Assembly (NCBI GenBank): GCA_964405665.1
Contig: CAYOOT010000019.1
Span: 1-36,094 of the forward strand
Reading direction: 5' to 3'
Length of the DNA: 36,094 nt
From: CAYOOT01 sp964405665
GTDB taxonomy: Bacteria > Bdellovibrionota_C > UBA2361 > SZUA-149 > CAZDWZ01
Every line of letters begins with the position of its first letter. Within the stretch, counting starts at the first letter, position 1. The notes beneath the pieces were generated by a model. The model did no database searches and was not told the origin of the DNA. It saw only the letters and a program-made list of their open reading frames with translations. Of this stretch, positions 27,801 to 36,094 are shown piece after piece. The position numbers were made by a program, and so were the translations under genes.

Positions 27801-30800
27801 GATATGGATACAGCTCTAAAGTTTTACAAGAAAACGTATTTAAAAATGGAGATTCGCTTATTCAGATTTTTTCAAGAAGACTGATCCGGCGATTAGATAG
27901 TGAAAAGGAAACCTTAAGTGTAATTAATTTTTTTGCTAAAAGTAATTCTTCAATAATAAAATACTTAACCAAGAATGGATTTCTAGATGTAATTATTCAG
28001 TCAGTAAAAAAGTTGATTGAAAATAACCCCAACTTTGAAAAAAATGTCAAAAATCTGGCCCTGCGGTTTCTATATAATGGGAATGATGATGCTTGTTATG
28101 CTGTAGCCGGTATTTTTGGGAAGGATTTTTATAATAAGGTTAAAACAGGAATTAATTCAGCTTCCAAGTTCTTTTCTGAGTGTCAGGAATTGGGAAGTGC
28201 AGCTCGGCCAAACACTGACGCTAAAATGAGAATGGTTAGAGTAACTGCCGGATATAATCGCAGATATATTAAAGCAATGCTCGAAGAAGATTCTGATATT
28301 CAGTTATTTTATGTAGTTGCATTACAATCCTATCCGGGATTTAGAAAAATTATTCAAAGAAATAGTTTGCTTTCCAGGAATAAAAAGCATCGAGCTTCTA
28401 TTCAAAGAATATTGAATCATTATGATCAGGGAAGTGAAGCTTGGATTGTTGCGGCAGTAGAATTAGATCAAAATAAGCGAACAGTTGATAAAATTAATTA
28501 TCAAAGCAGACGGATTAATAATATTGGAGCTACAGAACGTCGTTCCGAGCAGGCCAATATAATTCATATTAATTCTCTAGCTTACCTTCGAGAAAGGTAT
28601 CTGCTTTGTAGAAAAAGATATTTAATTGAATTTGAAAAGGAATCCGAAACCAAAGCAGAAACAACAGCCGTTGAAGAAGCAAAGGGGGTTTTTGCATATT
28701 TTGATCCCTTTAGTGATAGTTTAGTGGTTTTGGAAAAGGAAGATATCCCAGGAGATTATTCAGGGGATCAAAAACAGATCATTAAAGCCATTCATGTAGT
28801 TCATGAAAGAGTGCATCGTCTGGCTCAGGGAATTAGAAAAAAAGGAATTGCTGCCCAAAGATCTAAAGAAGAATTTGATAAACAGGAAGAAGTAAGTGCC
28901 TGGGTATCTGCCGTAGTTTATGCCCAAAGCCATGGCATTGAAATCAAATTTAATGGCAATACAATTTGCTACGATATAATTGGAGATAAAAATACAAGAG
29001 CGCAAAGGATTTTCACTGAAATAAAACGAAAAGAAGAATCCGCAGTAGAAACACGAGACACAAGAACAGAACAAGGAACAGCTAAAGTAGAATCAGAAAC
29101 ACTCCTTCCCATTCTAAATCTTAATATTGAGCCAGGAAAACTGAAAGAAATTCGAAGTTATGTAGATTCCTTGTATCAGGAAAGAAGGATGATTGCGATT
29201 GCTAGCAACATTCCTGAACCCGAACCCGAACCCGAACCAGATCCTGAATTTGAGAACGAAGATGAACAAATATTTCAATATAGACTTACTGCAAACCAAG
29301 AAAAACAATTAATTGAATTATTAAAAAAAGGACCGGAATCCATAAAAGAGGCTTGTGACATATTAAAAAATCTGCAGCGTGAAATGACAGAGGATAATCA
29401 GCAGGGAATTATATTTGTATTTTCTATGAACTTTACGACCACCGCCTATATCGCATTTAAAAAGGTTATGCTTGAGGATTATCGCCTGGCAGCAGAAGTT
29501 TATTATATGCTGGGGCTAAATTTAGCGTTTTGTGATGATATAGTTGATATTCCACAATTTAGAAAATTTCTTCTTTCACACAAAAAGAAAAATAGATTCG
29601 ATCAAGCAATTAATAATTTTTGGAAGATTTTACATGAAGAAAAACTAATAAACAAAATTTATCATGACTGGCAAATCTTTGATTGGCAAGATGCAGTCGG
29701 ATCGATGAATGCAGAAGTGGAGGAGATGGTATTTGGTGATTATGAAATTCAAGATTCTCTGATAGCTTTAGTGACTGCAGGAATCGGGAAAGGAGAATTC
29801 ACAATTCCATTGCACATAATTGATCAGAATTATTTTGATGAGCCTCAATATTTATTACCTTTTCAAGGAGCAATATTGAAATGTGTAAGTATTGATAGCA
29901 ATATTTCCGAACTAATTGCCCAACTAACATTTTATTTAAATACTGCAACTGCAGAGCAAATTGGAAAAATATTTGATTCTGAGAAAATGATCCAGGTAAT
30001 TCAGGAGAGACTTGCCAGAGCCCTTGCAGGCAAAACCCCAGAATTTGCGCAAGTCGTAGAATTTGCTTCCTTATTGTTAGCGGCAGAATCTCAAGGTAAT
30101 CTCAATGCTTACAAATTATGTAAAATAAATCCAATAATCTACATTCAAGAACTTGCAAAAAATAGAAATAGTCTAGATCGAATTGAAAAAATTGCTAAAA
30201 AATTGTTATTTCAAGGCAAGAATATTGAATGTCTTTCTCTGCTAAAAGCAGTTTGGCTTGATTTATTTGATTATGTCGACTTGATATCTGCTTGTGTTGT
30301 AAGTCTTACTGGCAATTTAATTACCCGCGAAGTTGATTTGGCAATTGACGATTTGAGTTCTCATACTAAAGATAGCGAAAGACGTAGAAGTTGGCTAATG
30401 ATTTGTTTTCAGTCTTTTGATGCTTATCGAAGAATTATTGTTAAGGAGAAAATATATACCCGTAGTGAATTAATTGAACATATTAGGGAGAATTCAGAAG
30501 AATGGATAGCTGCTGCAAAAAAATGTATGATAGCAGTAGATTCTTATAATTTCTTTATTCCGGAAACTACAGTATTTTTCCAAGGAAAAGAAACAAAACT
30601 GATTAATTCATATTCAGGGCGTGTTTTACAAGTCGGATCATATGCTTTGCTGCGAGAACTCTATGTTTGGGTGAGAGTTAGAGTTCTTAGTTTAGAAAAA
30701 GCATATGAAGATAAAGATATCAGTTTCTTGGAAATAAAAGCCAGGGACGAAGCGAAAAATATTCAGGCGTTTTACGATCCTTTTCAAAGAAAAATTGTTC

Positions 30801-33800
30801 TTCCGGCAATAACTGCAATCGCTAGTGAACCTAAAAGAATTCATCGTTTAGTAGGAGCACTGCTAGCTGTGCATGAAAGAACTCATGAAGTAGAATTTAA
30901 AAGAAAAGGGGGCGAAGAAATTCATTATGAAGATGAAGAAATACTGGCATGGGAAAGGATCGTTGAAAAAGCTGCCCAATATGGAATCAGCGTAGATTTT
31001 ACAACATGTCCCGTAACCTATCAGGAAATAGATTCTGAAAAAGAAACGCTTGAGATTATCAGAGAAACCGACCCGGAACTAAGAGCTGACAAACTTGCCG
31101 CAAGAAGAGAAAAAGCCCGACCCGCAAAAAGGGAGGAAATTGTCGCTTTTGTAAGAAAAAATTATCCCTTAATTCAAACTGCGCGTTCCATTGCTTCAGT
31201 GGGTGATGCAGCGGAAGGAGACAATAGTAATTTATCGGAATTACGTAGAAGAAATCTTTCTCACCATGAACTATTAACTCGAATGTCTAGTTTGGGAATT
31301 AACGTTGAGTCGGTGATAGTTGATGATAGTGAACAAGACTTTCCTTTTGGAGATGAGTTTGATGTTCAACGTATCCCAATAGAAGATGGGAAAATATTAT
31401 TGGTGGCAGAGAAGAAACATTGTGACAATGCTACCTGCGTGGGAGTGATCGATTCTAGCGGAGATGATCATATTATGCGAGGAACTCCGCAAATTGAAAC
31501 CACACATCTTGCAGGAGTTGTAGCAACAATTGGTTTAGAAAATATTGTAGGGATTGCTGATTTTAGCGGAGGAAATCTAGACCTAAAATGGGCTAAAGCT
31601 GCTTTGGCTTTTGAGTGGATGTTGAAACTTGCTCAAAGGAAAAAAATCAAGGTGATTAATTTTGCTTGGGGATTACATTCTACAATTAGTGACGTTCTAA
31701 AGAAAACAAAAGTAGATAATTTACGAAAGCTTTCTCAATTACTTGGGGTGGAACTTTTGGCTTTAGAAGAATCTAATTTTTTAAACACTGTAACAAACAT
31801 AGAAGATCTTAAGGCGAAATTACAAACTGAGCAGAGAGAAGTTGATTTTCCAATGCTCTTAGCGATGTTTGATCTTAAAAAAAATAAGGGAGACAGGGCA
31901 GTAGATCAAGCAATAGATATTAATTTTTTGAAAGTAGCTATATTAATCAATAAAGCAGCTGTTCAAGGTATTGTTGTTGTGCTTCCTGCAGGAAATGCTC
32001 GAGGTAAAATCAATGCTTTTGCTTTATTTTGCCCAGAAGCAATAGTGGTTTCTGCTGTTGATAGAAATGGACATGAAATAATTCAAGACCGATTGTCTTA
32101 TGATGAAAGTAGAGTAGATATTGCTGCGCTGGAGTCTGCAAGCGTATTTGCTAAGTGGGATCTCACTTTAGTACAAGCAGAAGAAACCGCAGAAAGAGCC
32201 CATATTGATGCCCATGAATTTCCTTTTTCTTTTTCCTTTGGAAGAACTTCGCATGCAGCTTCGGCAATGACTGCTTATGTCTCTTATCTTTTTTCTGCTG
32301 ACCTAAGTAACGAGAAAGTATATCAGGCAATTGCAATCACTCACCAACAAGCTCTTAGCGGAAGGGCAGAGAAAATTGTGCTTTGTGATTTAGCTAAATT
32401 ACTACGAGGTAAAGATCAACGTAATATTTCTGATATTTTAAAAAACTCAAATAACAAATTAGCTGCTCCAAGAGAGGCTAACTCAAATATTTATAATCCG
32501 ATTGCGGCTCGTATTGATATGTTAAGAGCGCTCCAAGAAGGCGGAATAGAAACATTTGCTCAGGCCAGAGTATTATTAGAAACAATTAAAGATAATTTGA
32601 TTAGCCGAGAAGAACTTGTCACTGCGGCCAAAAAGTTAATGGCTGTTAGACAAGAAATCATTAGGCAATTGGAAAACGGTAAAGAATTAATTGTGGAAGT
32701 TGGGTGTGGCAATGGTGCTTCGGCATTTGCGATAGCTGAAGAAAATCCGAATGCTCTTGTTATAGGTGTGGATCCGTCAGCTAAAAACTTACCAAATCTA
32801 ATTTCTAGGGATCAAGTACATAATTGTTTCTTACTGTCGATAGCTTCGGAAAACTTATTGTCTTTTATTTCTCAACTGCAAGGAAAAGCCAAAAGGGTAA
32901 TTATTATTTATCCAACATCTCCGGTGCTTTTAAAAGAAGAATCTTTTGGTGCTTCTAAATTTGATGGTGGTTCCTATCTAGTAGCTCCTGAATTTGTAAA
33001 TTCATTAGTGGAATTACTTTCAGTTGATGGCGAATTAGTTGTTTATACTGAAACAACGGCAGAAGTGCTTGCCGGAGCATACAGAACTGTCGCTACGGAG
33101 TGTAGAAGGGGAATTATTGGTTTTGTTAATTTACTACATGCTTTTGGATTATCTGTAAATTCTGAGATTTATTCTTTATTAAATTCTGAAGCTCCGGAAG
33201 TTGTCAGAGATCAGGTATCGGCCAGTTCATATTTAGGATATATTAGAGAAGATGTTGCTGCCGTTCAAAGAAAAGTTGCAATGGATCAGGATCATTCCAC
33301 CTCTGAGGCCGATATTAATCGTTTGCAAAATGAAAGAATCTTAGAAAAGATTTTACAAATAAAAGCAAGAAAACTTAGTAAAGTATTAACGGAAAATAAG
33401 CAGTCTAAAGAACTTCTCCAATTAAAAATTTTATTGTTTAGAAATATGGTTTTAGGCATTGATTGTGGCAATGCAGCAATCGAAAAACTGCAAGCTCAAC
33501 AATCACCTTATGCTTTGTATGTGGGATTGGATCCTAACATTGCCCCGGAAGAAACTGACTTACTTCCGATAAATAGAGAAAATTCCAATTTACATTTACT
33601 TCCTTTGACTATGGAAGAGTTGTTAAAAGGTCAATATCTACCCAGACTAGTCTCTTTGATACAAATAGTTTTTCCTCAAGCACCTAGCAGTCTTGAAACT
33701 TGGTACTTAATTGATTTAATCAGCAAGATAGAAAAATTATTGGAAACTGATGGAGAATTAAGAATTGTTACGGAATTAGGTGCAGACTTAATTTCGGAAA

Positions 33801-36094
33801 TGAAAAAAAGATCGGGAGAGGAAGGAGTAATTTTTGAAAAGCAAATGCAGGAATTGTATGATTTACTTAACCGCTTAGGTTTTGATTGTAAGATCTATCC
33901 TTATAATCAAAACGCTTCTTTCCAAACAGTAGCATTACTAGGAAATATTCCAGCATCAGAAAAATATCAAGAATTATTGAGTTCTAGCAAGATGGATGAA
34001 AATCCATCTTTACCAACTGCTGTTTCACAAGATGCGATGGGCTATTATTCGCAACAAGCTGTTAACAATATTTTTTGTATCGTTGCTAAAAGAACAAAAC
34101 TTCCTGCAATTCCCGTTGATATCATTGGTGGTGGGAAACCTGGAGAGAACCCGCACCGGCAATATTATCGAATGCTTCGCGCTTTAATGAGATTAGAGTC
34201 ACAGGAGCAAGTTCTAAATTTTCTTTCTGGAAAACCTGTGCGCTTTGAAATTTTTGAAGGGAAAGAAGAAAAAAATAAGAGAATTGAAGAAGTTTGTTTG
34301 CCGGAGCAAGCAAAGGGTTATGTAGCTGCTTGGGGGATGCAAAATTCAAGAGATCATTATTTTGAAAGAGGGTATTTTGTGGAATTAATTGCCAGATCTT
34401 TGGAGATAAGTTTTCTGCAAGATTTCTTGATCGAAGCTAGAGATAATGATTTTGTTGATCCTCTTCAAGTTGTGTATGAGAGATTATTAAATGATTCTTC
34501 AATATATTCTGCTGCGTTAAATGTTTCTCAAATTCCAGAGGGAACAGATTTTAGAACTTACTTTAGTAATTCCAATCCGTTAGTAATGGAATTGGGGAGT
34601 GGAGATTGTTTTTTTGCTGTTGCGGAAGCCCTGTGTAATCCGGATAAAAATTTTGTAGTAGTTGATTTATTAGATAGTCAAGTCGATCCCAAAACTTTTA
34701 ATTTAACAAACCTAATTATTATTAAGGGAGATTCTAATGAATTAATAGGAAAATTACTTAAAGAGCAATTCTCTGAAATTAGATTAATTTTTCCTGATTC
34801 AGTGCGGCGGGAAGGTAACACTATTGATTCCGATCGACAAATTAGCGTGTTTCACTCTTTGCTGACAATAGGTGGTCGATTATTAATTGTTTCGGAAAAT
34901 GTTATTGCTCAGGTTTTATGTTTCCAAGATGCAATAAAAGCATTTAGAGGAAGGCCTCTTTCTGAATATGAGTTGGAAATACTAAATGTAGCTAAAAGTG
35001 AAAGACAGGCTATCGGAAATAATCAAGGAATTTTTGCTAACTTTGGTTGTAATAATACTTCTCTTTGTAGCATGAGTGCACTAAATCTTGGTTTTAGTAA
35101 TATGTTCCATATATTTCGAGATATGATGGATTATAGTGTAATACTTATTGCAGAAAAAAGAGATAATCAACAGACTGCTTTAAGAAAACAGGAATTACAA
35201 ATAACTAGGGATATTGGAAGAACAGGTCAGTTTTTATCTGATCAGCAAGAACATTTGGTAGCTCAAGAGGATTCTTTATCTGCCGCTCTTGAGGCCTGGC
35301 CCGCAGATCCCAGAGATCCAGCAATCTCCAGCATGGAGCCATCACATATCCGTGCTTTAAGAAATGAATGGCCTAATTATAAAAAAGTCTTAGATATAGA
35401 AGAACAATATTTTACTTCTTTGGTCAAATTGTTATGGCCTGAACTTAAAGTTGAAGAATGGCCTACGGTCACCGATCAAAACTGCGCTGAAATTATAGAA
35501 AAACTAGAAATAATTAATCAGCGTTGGAAAGAGTCGGGGAAAGAAAACCTTTTAGGGAACTTTTATCAAAGATTTATTCAAATATTCGATGACTATTATC
35601 CTTCCGCTGATGAGTTTAATCATCGAATGGAAGTTGTATTTGATTTAATTTCTCATCTCCCATCTAGGACAGATCGCTTGCAAGCTTGTTGGATATTTAT
35701 TCAGATAACTGCCTATCATATTCGCTTTCTGGGGATGCATGGTGAAACCTTAAGTAGTGGCCAAAAAATAGTGATTGATAACGAACATTTGATTAATGTT
35801 GTTCGGAATATTTTTTTCCCTGACTTGGTGGTCTGGAGAGCGGAAAATTCAGAATCCGAATCTAAAGAAATTACTGATTTTAAAAGACAAATGCTTTGGG
35901 CCGTTGCTATCTTAGCAGATCTAAGGATTTATAATTGCCAGGAGCTGGCAAGGAATATTTCAGATGTTAAAGATGAAAAACTTGTTAATCTTCTAGAAAT
36001 ATTTCCTAACGGTAATGCCGATTCTATTCCTTATTTCCTACAAAGGACATTTACTAATATTGGATTACTGGCAAGCGACAAAAGATATTCAGAT
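24881..36094 (+). CDS. Giant multidomain protein, 3' end outside the window (metallopeptidase-like, subtilase-like, TrmB-like modules)
   Basis: One frame from ATG 24881 (in-frame TAG three codons upstream at 24872, no ribosome-binding site) to the right edge, about 3,738 codons including a 100-N gap that keeps phase. After a Ser/Thr-rich N terminus and a Gly/hydrophobic segment come three HExxH modules: HETIH (26225-26239), HERVH (28802-28816) and HERTH (30872-30886). Each is preceded by (F/Y)(N/D)P and followed 18-25 residues later by an E(I/V)xxW motif, giving a gluzincin-like HExxH...E set. Helical segments with a shared LAxRIFYxFxLN-like signature recur near 26830, 27360 and 29480. A Pro-Glu linker lies at 29215-29250. 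A subtilase-like domain (about 31430-32350) follows, with Asp, Asn and Ser conserved but His replaced by Glu. Three TrmB-like Rossmann folds start near 32690, 33450 and 34580. The C-terminal part is helical. No signal peptide is seen; the function is unknown. Confidence 0.85.
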   Translation, partial: MGPSYKNIVVQGKSSTAETSTALPKISTANQESFSAPALPKINPQENISAESHTWLGSIKKRLICAVQGVPKIIESALDLVVGXXXXXXXXXXXXXXXXXXXXXXXXXXXXXXXXXXNHREMQVYNSKYNKNVNYEEFLKIQESDPELQLRRQYYIGAELVGSTLILVASGGGSGSTALQRISKLTNYTKVLKVPVLMASASALTQELSAYDKEKGVESLSLQRFLSSFLSGTANNTMFIGGLNLSTNLFVGLRSGIWFGAREGALTNALSNAVNAEAKVSQYAKFTEALRKSDKFSHIIDIVDGFGDLGGSFAGLDAVWDIKKSFRYNLLNVLLNPVNTLGRAGSVIIAAWDVKDFRGGAADVKSQVEENNSKTEVPNTLATTNPTLESPQFPKIIKSNTIPRDQYASFNPQSGEITLPTLKAILKHPDFQQYSPRVQGLILNILATHETIHWRQVREGKYNYQDSRANEIASWQKTALHARELGIYLDFSSGRIKFISENDQVATARIISQVRHENFTPTKIALPNIRQISNWVYANYDQQEFLAAAKSGKGNLKIEDEDLRNYAKNYNERLRIDQKYRGKIINALQKGGAELSQTISEIEANLTSHDPLIRTGMFHFLWRQSKNEDFMKASITAFITAIDFENDIFLAARIFYVFRLCNILGDQSEIFGDRTNEIVSKLFIMQLINSIKMNPAIILDFEKICQNLNTLKGDSVYLANLGNQQGKVNFLYFINQCGREFYEYCKQQVKQDAQKMEEPKLAQPLESGNPQEISRAVDITSKIYSEIIYWEKAISDPGQEIVPIIARHSTSSALKAFGFMLRQGNYVLATRIFYTFQLNHHILDQANLREDFLSIVRESFENRGQEAALNIFRMFTQMDYLQEHVAGVFLSELYESRMIGLIQADSKCQEHLLSAYQRANTNEKIKFPLLLIADVSNNRVIIRAAATEMLGLCRSPQENVATVIEFFEKLSQNRYGYSSKVLQENVFKNGDSLIQIFSRRLIRRLDSEKETLSVINFFAKSNSSIIKYLTKNGFLDVIIQSVKKLIENNPNFEKNVKNLALRFLYNGNDDACYAVAGIFGKDFYNKVKTGINSASKFFSECQELGSAARPNTDAKMRMVRVTAGYNRRYIKAMLEEDSDIQLFYVVALQSYPGFRKIIQRNSLLSRNKKHRASIQRILNHYDQGSEAWIVAAVELDQNKRTVDKINYQSRRINNIGATERRSEQANIIHINSLAYLRERYLLCRKRYLIEFEKESETKAETTAVEEAKGVFAYFDPFSDSLVVLEKEDIPGDYSGDQKQIIKAIHVVHERVHRLAQGIRKKGIAAQRSKEEFDKQEEVSAWVSAVVYAQSHGIEIKFNGNTICYDIIGDKNTRAQRIFTEIKRKEESAVETRDTRTEQGTAKVESETLLPILNLNIEPGKLKEIRSYVDSLYQERRMIAIASNIPEPEPEPEPDPEFENEDEQIFQYRLTANQEKQLIELLKKGPESIKEACDILKNLQREMTEDNQQGIIFVFSMNFTTTAYIAFKKVMLEDYRLAAEVYYMLGLNLAFCDDIVDIPQFRKFLLSHKKKNRFDQAINNFWKILHEEKLINKIYHDWQIFDWQDAVGSMNAEVEEMVFGDYEIQDSLIALVTAGIGKGEFTIPLHIIDQNYFDEPQYLLPFQGAILKCVSIDSNISELIAQLTFYLNTATAEQIGKIFDSEKMIQVIQERLARALAGKTPEFAQVVEFASLLLAAESQGNLNAYKLCKINPIIYIQELAKNRNSLDRIEKIAKKLLFQGKNIECLSLLKAVWLDLFDYVDLISACVVSLTGNLITREVDLAIDDLSSHTKDSERRRSWLMICFQSFDAYRRIIVKEKIYTRSELIEHIRENSEEWIAAAKKCMIAVDSYNFFIPETTVFFQGKETKLINSYSGRVLQVGSYALLRELYVWVRVRVLSLEKAYEDKDISFLEIKARDEAKNIQAFYDPFQRKIVLPAITAIASEPKRIHRLVGALLAVHERTHEVEFKRKGGEEIHYEDEEILAWERIVEKAAQYGISVDFTTCPVTYQEIDSEKETLEIIRETDPELRADKLAARREKARPAKREEIVAFVRKNYPLIQTARSIASVGDAAEGDNSNLSELRRRNLSHHELLTRMSSLGINVESVIVDDSEQDFPFGDEFDVQRIPIEDGKILLVAEKKHCDNATCVGVIDSSGDDHIMRGTPQIETTHLAGVVATIGLENIVGIADFSGGNLDLKWAKAALAFEWMLKLAQRKKIKVINFAWGLHSTISDVLKKTKVDNLRKLSQLLGVELLALEESNFLNTVTNIEDLKAKLQTEQREVDFPMLLAMFDLKKNKGDRAVDQAIDINFLKVAILINKAAVQGIVVVLPAGNARGKINAFALFCPEAIVVSAVDRNGHEIIQDRLSYDESRVDIAALESASVFAKWDLTLVQAEETAERAHIDAHEFPFSFSFGRTSHAASAMTAYVSYLFSADLSNEKVYQAIAITHQQALSGRAEKIVLCDLAKLLRGKDQRNISDILKNSNNKLAAPREANSNIYNPIAARIDMLRALQEGGIETFAQARVLLETIKDNLISREELVTAAKKLMAVRQEIIRQLENGKELIVEVGCGNGASAFAIAEENPNALVIGVDPSAKNLPNLISRDQVHNCFLLSIASENLLSFISQLQGKAKRVIIIYPTSPVLLKEESFGASKFDGGSYLVAPEFVNSLVELLSVDGELVVYTETTAEVLAGAYRTVATECRRGIIGFVNLLHAFGLSVNSEIYSLLNSEAPEVVRDQVSASSYLGYIREDVAAVQRKVAMDQDHSTSEADINRLQNERILEKILQIKARKLSKVLTENKQSKELLQLKILLFRNMVLGIDCGNAAIEKLQAQQSPYALYVGLDPNIAPEETDLLPINRENSNLHLLPLTMEELLKGQYLPRLVSLIQIVFPQAPSSLETWYLIDLISKIEKLLETDGELRIVTELGADLISEMKKRSGEEGVIFEKQMQELYDLLNRLGFDCKIYPYNQNASFQTVALLGNIPASEKYQELLSSSKMDENPSLPTAVSQDAMGYYSQQAVNNIFCIVAKRTKLPAIPVDIIGGGKPGENPHRQYYRMLRALMRLESQEQVLNFLSGKPVRFEIFEGKEEKNKRIEEVCLPEQAKGYVAAWGMQNSRDHYFERGYFVELIARSLEISFLQDFLIEARDNDFVDPLQVVYERLLNDSSIYSAALNVSQIPEGTDFRTYFSNSNPLVMELGSGDCFFAVAEALCNPDKNFVVVDLLDSQVDPKTFNLTNLIIIKGDSNELIGKLLKEQFSEIRLIFPDSVRREGNTIDSDRQISVFHSLLTIGGRLLIVSENVIAQVLCFQDAIKAFRGRPLSEYELEILNVAKSERQAIGNNQGIFANFGCNNTSLCSMSALNLGFSNMFHIFRDMMDYSVILIAEKRDNQQTALRKQELQITRDIGRTGQFLSDQQEHLVAQEDSLSAALEAWPADPRDPAISSMEPSHIRALRNEWPNYKKVLDIEEQYFTSLVKLLWPELKVEEWPTVTDQNCAEIIEKLEIINQRWKESGKENLLGNFYQRFIQIFDDYYPSADEFNHRMEVVFDLISHLPSRTDRLQACWIFIQITAYHIRFLGMHGETLSSGQKIVIDNEHLINVVRNIFFPDLVVWRAENSESESKEITDFKRQMLWAVAILADLRIYNCQELARNISDVKDEKLVNLLEIFPNGNADSIPYFLQRTFTNIGLLASDKRYSD
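25132..25231. other. Assembly gap (100 N)
   Basis: Exactly 100 unknown bases, the customary length for a scaffold gap of unknown size. It falls about 84 codons into the giant gene. The reading frame on both sides is in phase across the 100 bases, but because the true length may differ, this may be chance (one in three). Confidence 0.98.

Noticed and set aside
28760..29308. Minus-strand frames with Phe/Cys-rich translations
   Set aside because: They lie wholly inside the giant plus-strand gene; the composition is the reverse of its Lys/Glu- and Pro/Glu-rich codons.
1..36094. tRNA or rRNA genes
   Set aside because: I saw no cloverleaf-like or rRNA-like conserved segment on either strand by reading; a dedicated tRNA/rRNA scan was not possible.

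Overview
The window is a 36 kb piece of an AT-rich (roughly 35-40 % GC, estimated by eye) bacterial chromosome. All recognisable genes lie on the plus strand. The gene content is bacterial housekeeping: aromatic amino-acid, purine, mismatch-repair, ribosomal S1 and cell-wall functions. Both edges are occupied by very long reading frames built from duplicated, enzyme-like modules. Such giant mosaic genes, hairpin repeats and a eukaryotic-type kinase/phosphatase set resemble uncultivated candidate phyla such as Omnitrophota or Margulisbacteria. That placement is inference with low confidence; no rRNA or other taxonomic marker is present. A 100-N run at 25132-25231 marks an assembly scaffold gap.

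Layout. (1) 1-3518: 3' part of a long gene with two tandem ~570-residue modules, each resembling a degenerate PEP-synthase/PPDK (ATP-grasp-like part plus a phosphohistidine swivelling part). (2) 3649-5406: membrane Ser/Thr kinase with ankyrin repeats. (3) 5628-9229: compact cluster ridA-pheA-aroA-cmk for the end of the shikimate pathway and CMP kinase. The prephenate dehydratase part of PheA has lost its catalytic residues. (4) 9323-11029: six-domain rpsA, preceded by two hairpins. (5) 11183-16165: mutS, a secreted Amidase_3 and a tRNA nucleotidyltransferase/poly(A) polymerase-family gene, overlapping or nearly abutting. (6) 16383-17408: a protein with the N-terminal and DALR domains of arginyl-tRNA synthetase but no catalytic core. 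(7) 17495-20955: a SPOR-domain membrane protein and a membrane PP2C phosphatase with a long coiled-coil tail. (8) 21200-24745: purH, purD and a YceD/DUF177 gene. (9) 24881 to the right edge: one open frame of at least 11.2 kb (about 3,700 codons, unfinished). It carries three HExxH metallopeptidase-like modules, helical repeats, a subtilase-like domain whose catalytic His is Glu, and three TrmB-like methyltransferase folds.

Nearly all larger gene-free stretches hold palindromic elements. One family (core TGTAGGGGCACCC...GGGTGCCC) occurs five times as paired hairpins in two relative orientations, which looks like a REP/REPIN or MITE system. A second family (core GGAGCGCGGAC) occurs twice. A third, AT-rich, multi-hairpin structure lies before the phosphatase gene.

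The most unusual content is the pair of edge genes: long proteins assembled from tandem copies of enzyme folds, some keeping and some losing catalytic residues. The pseudo-prephenate-dehydratase and the core-less ArgRS-like protein show that decayed or repurposed enzyme domains also occur in the middle of the window.
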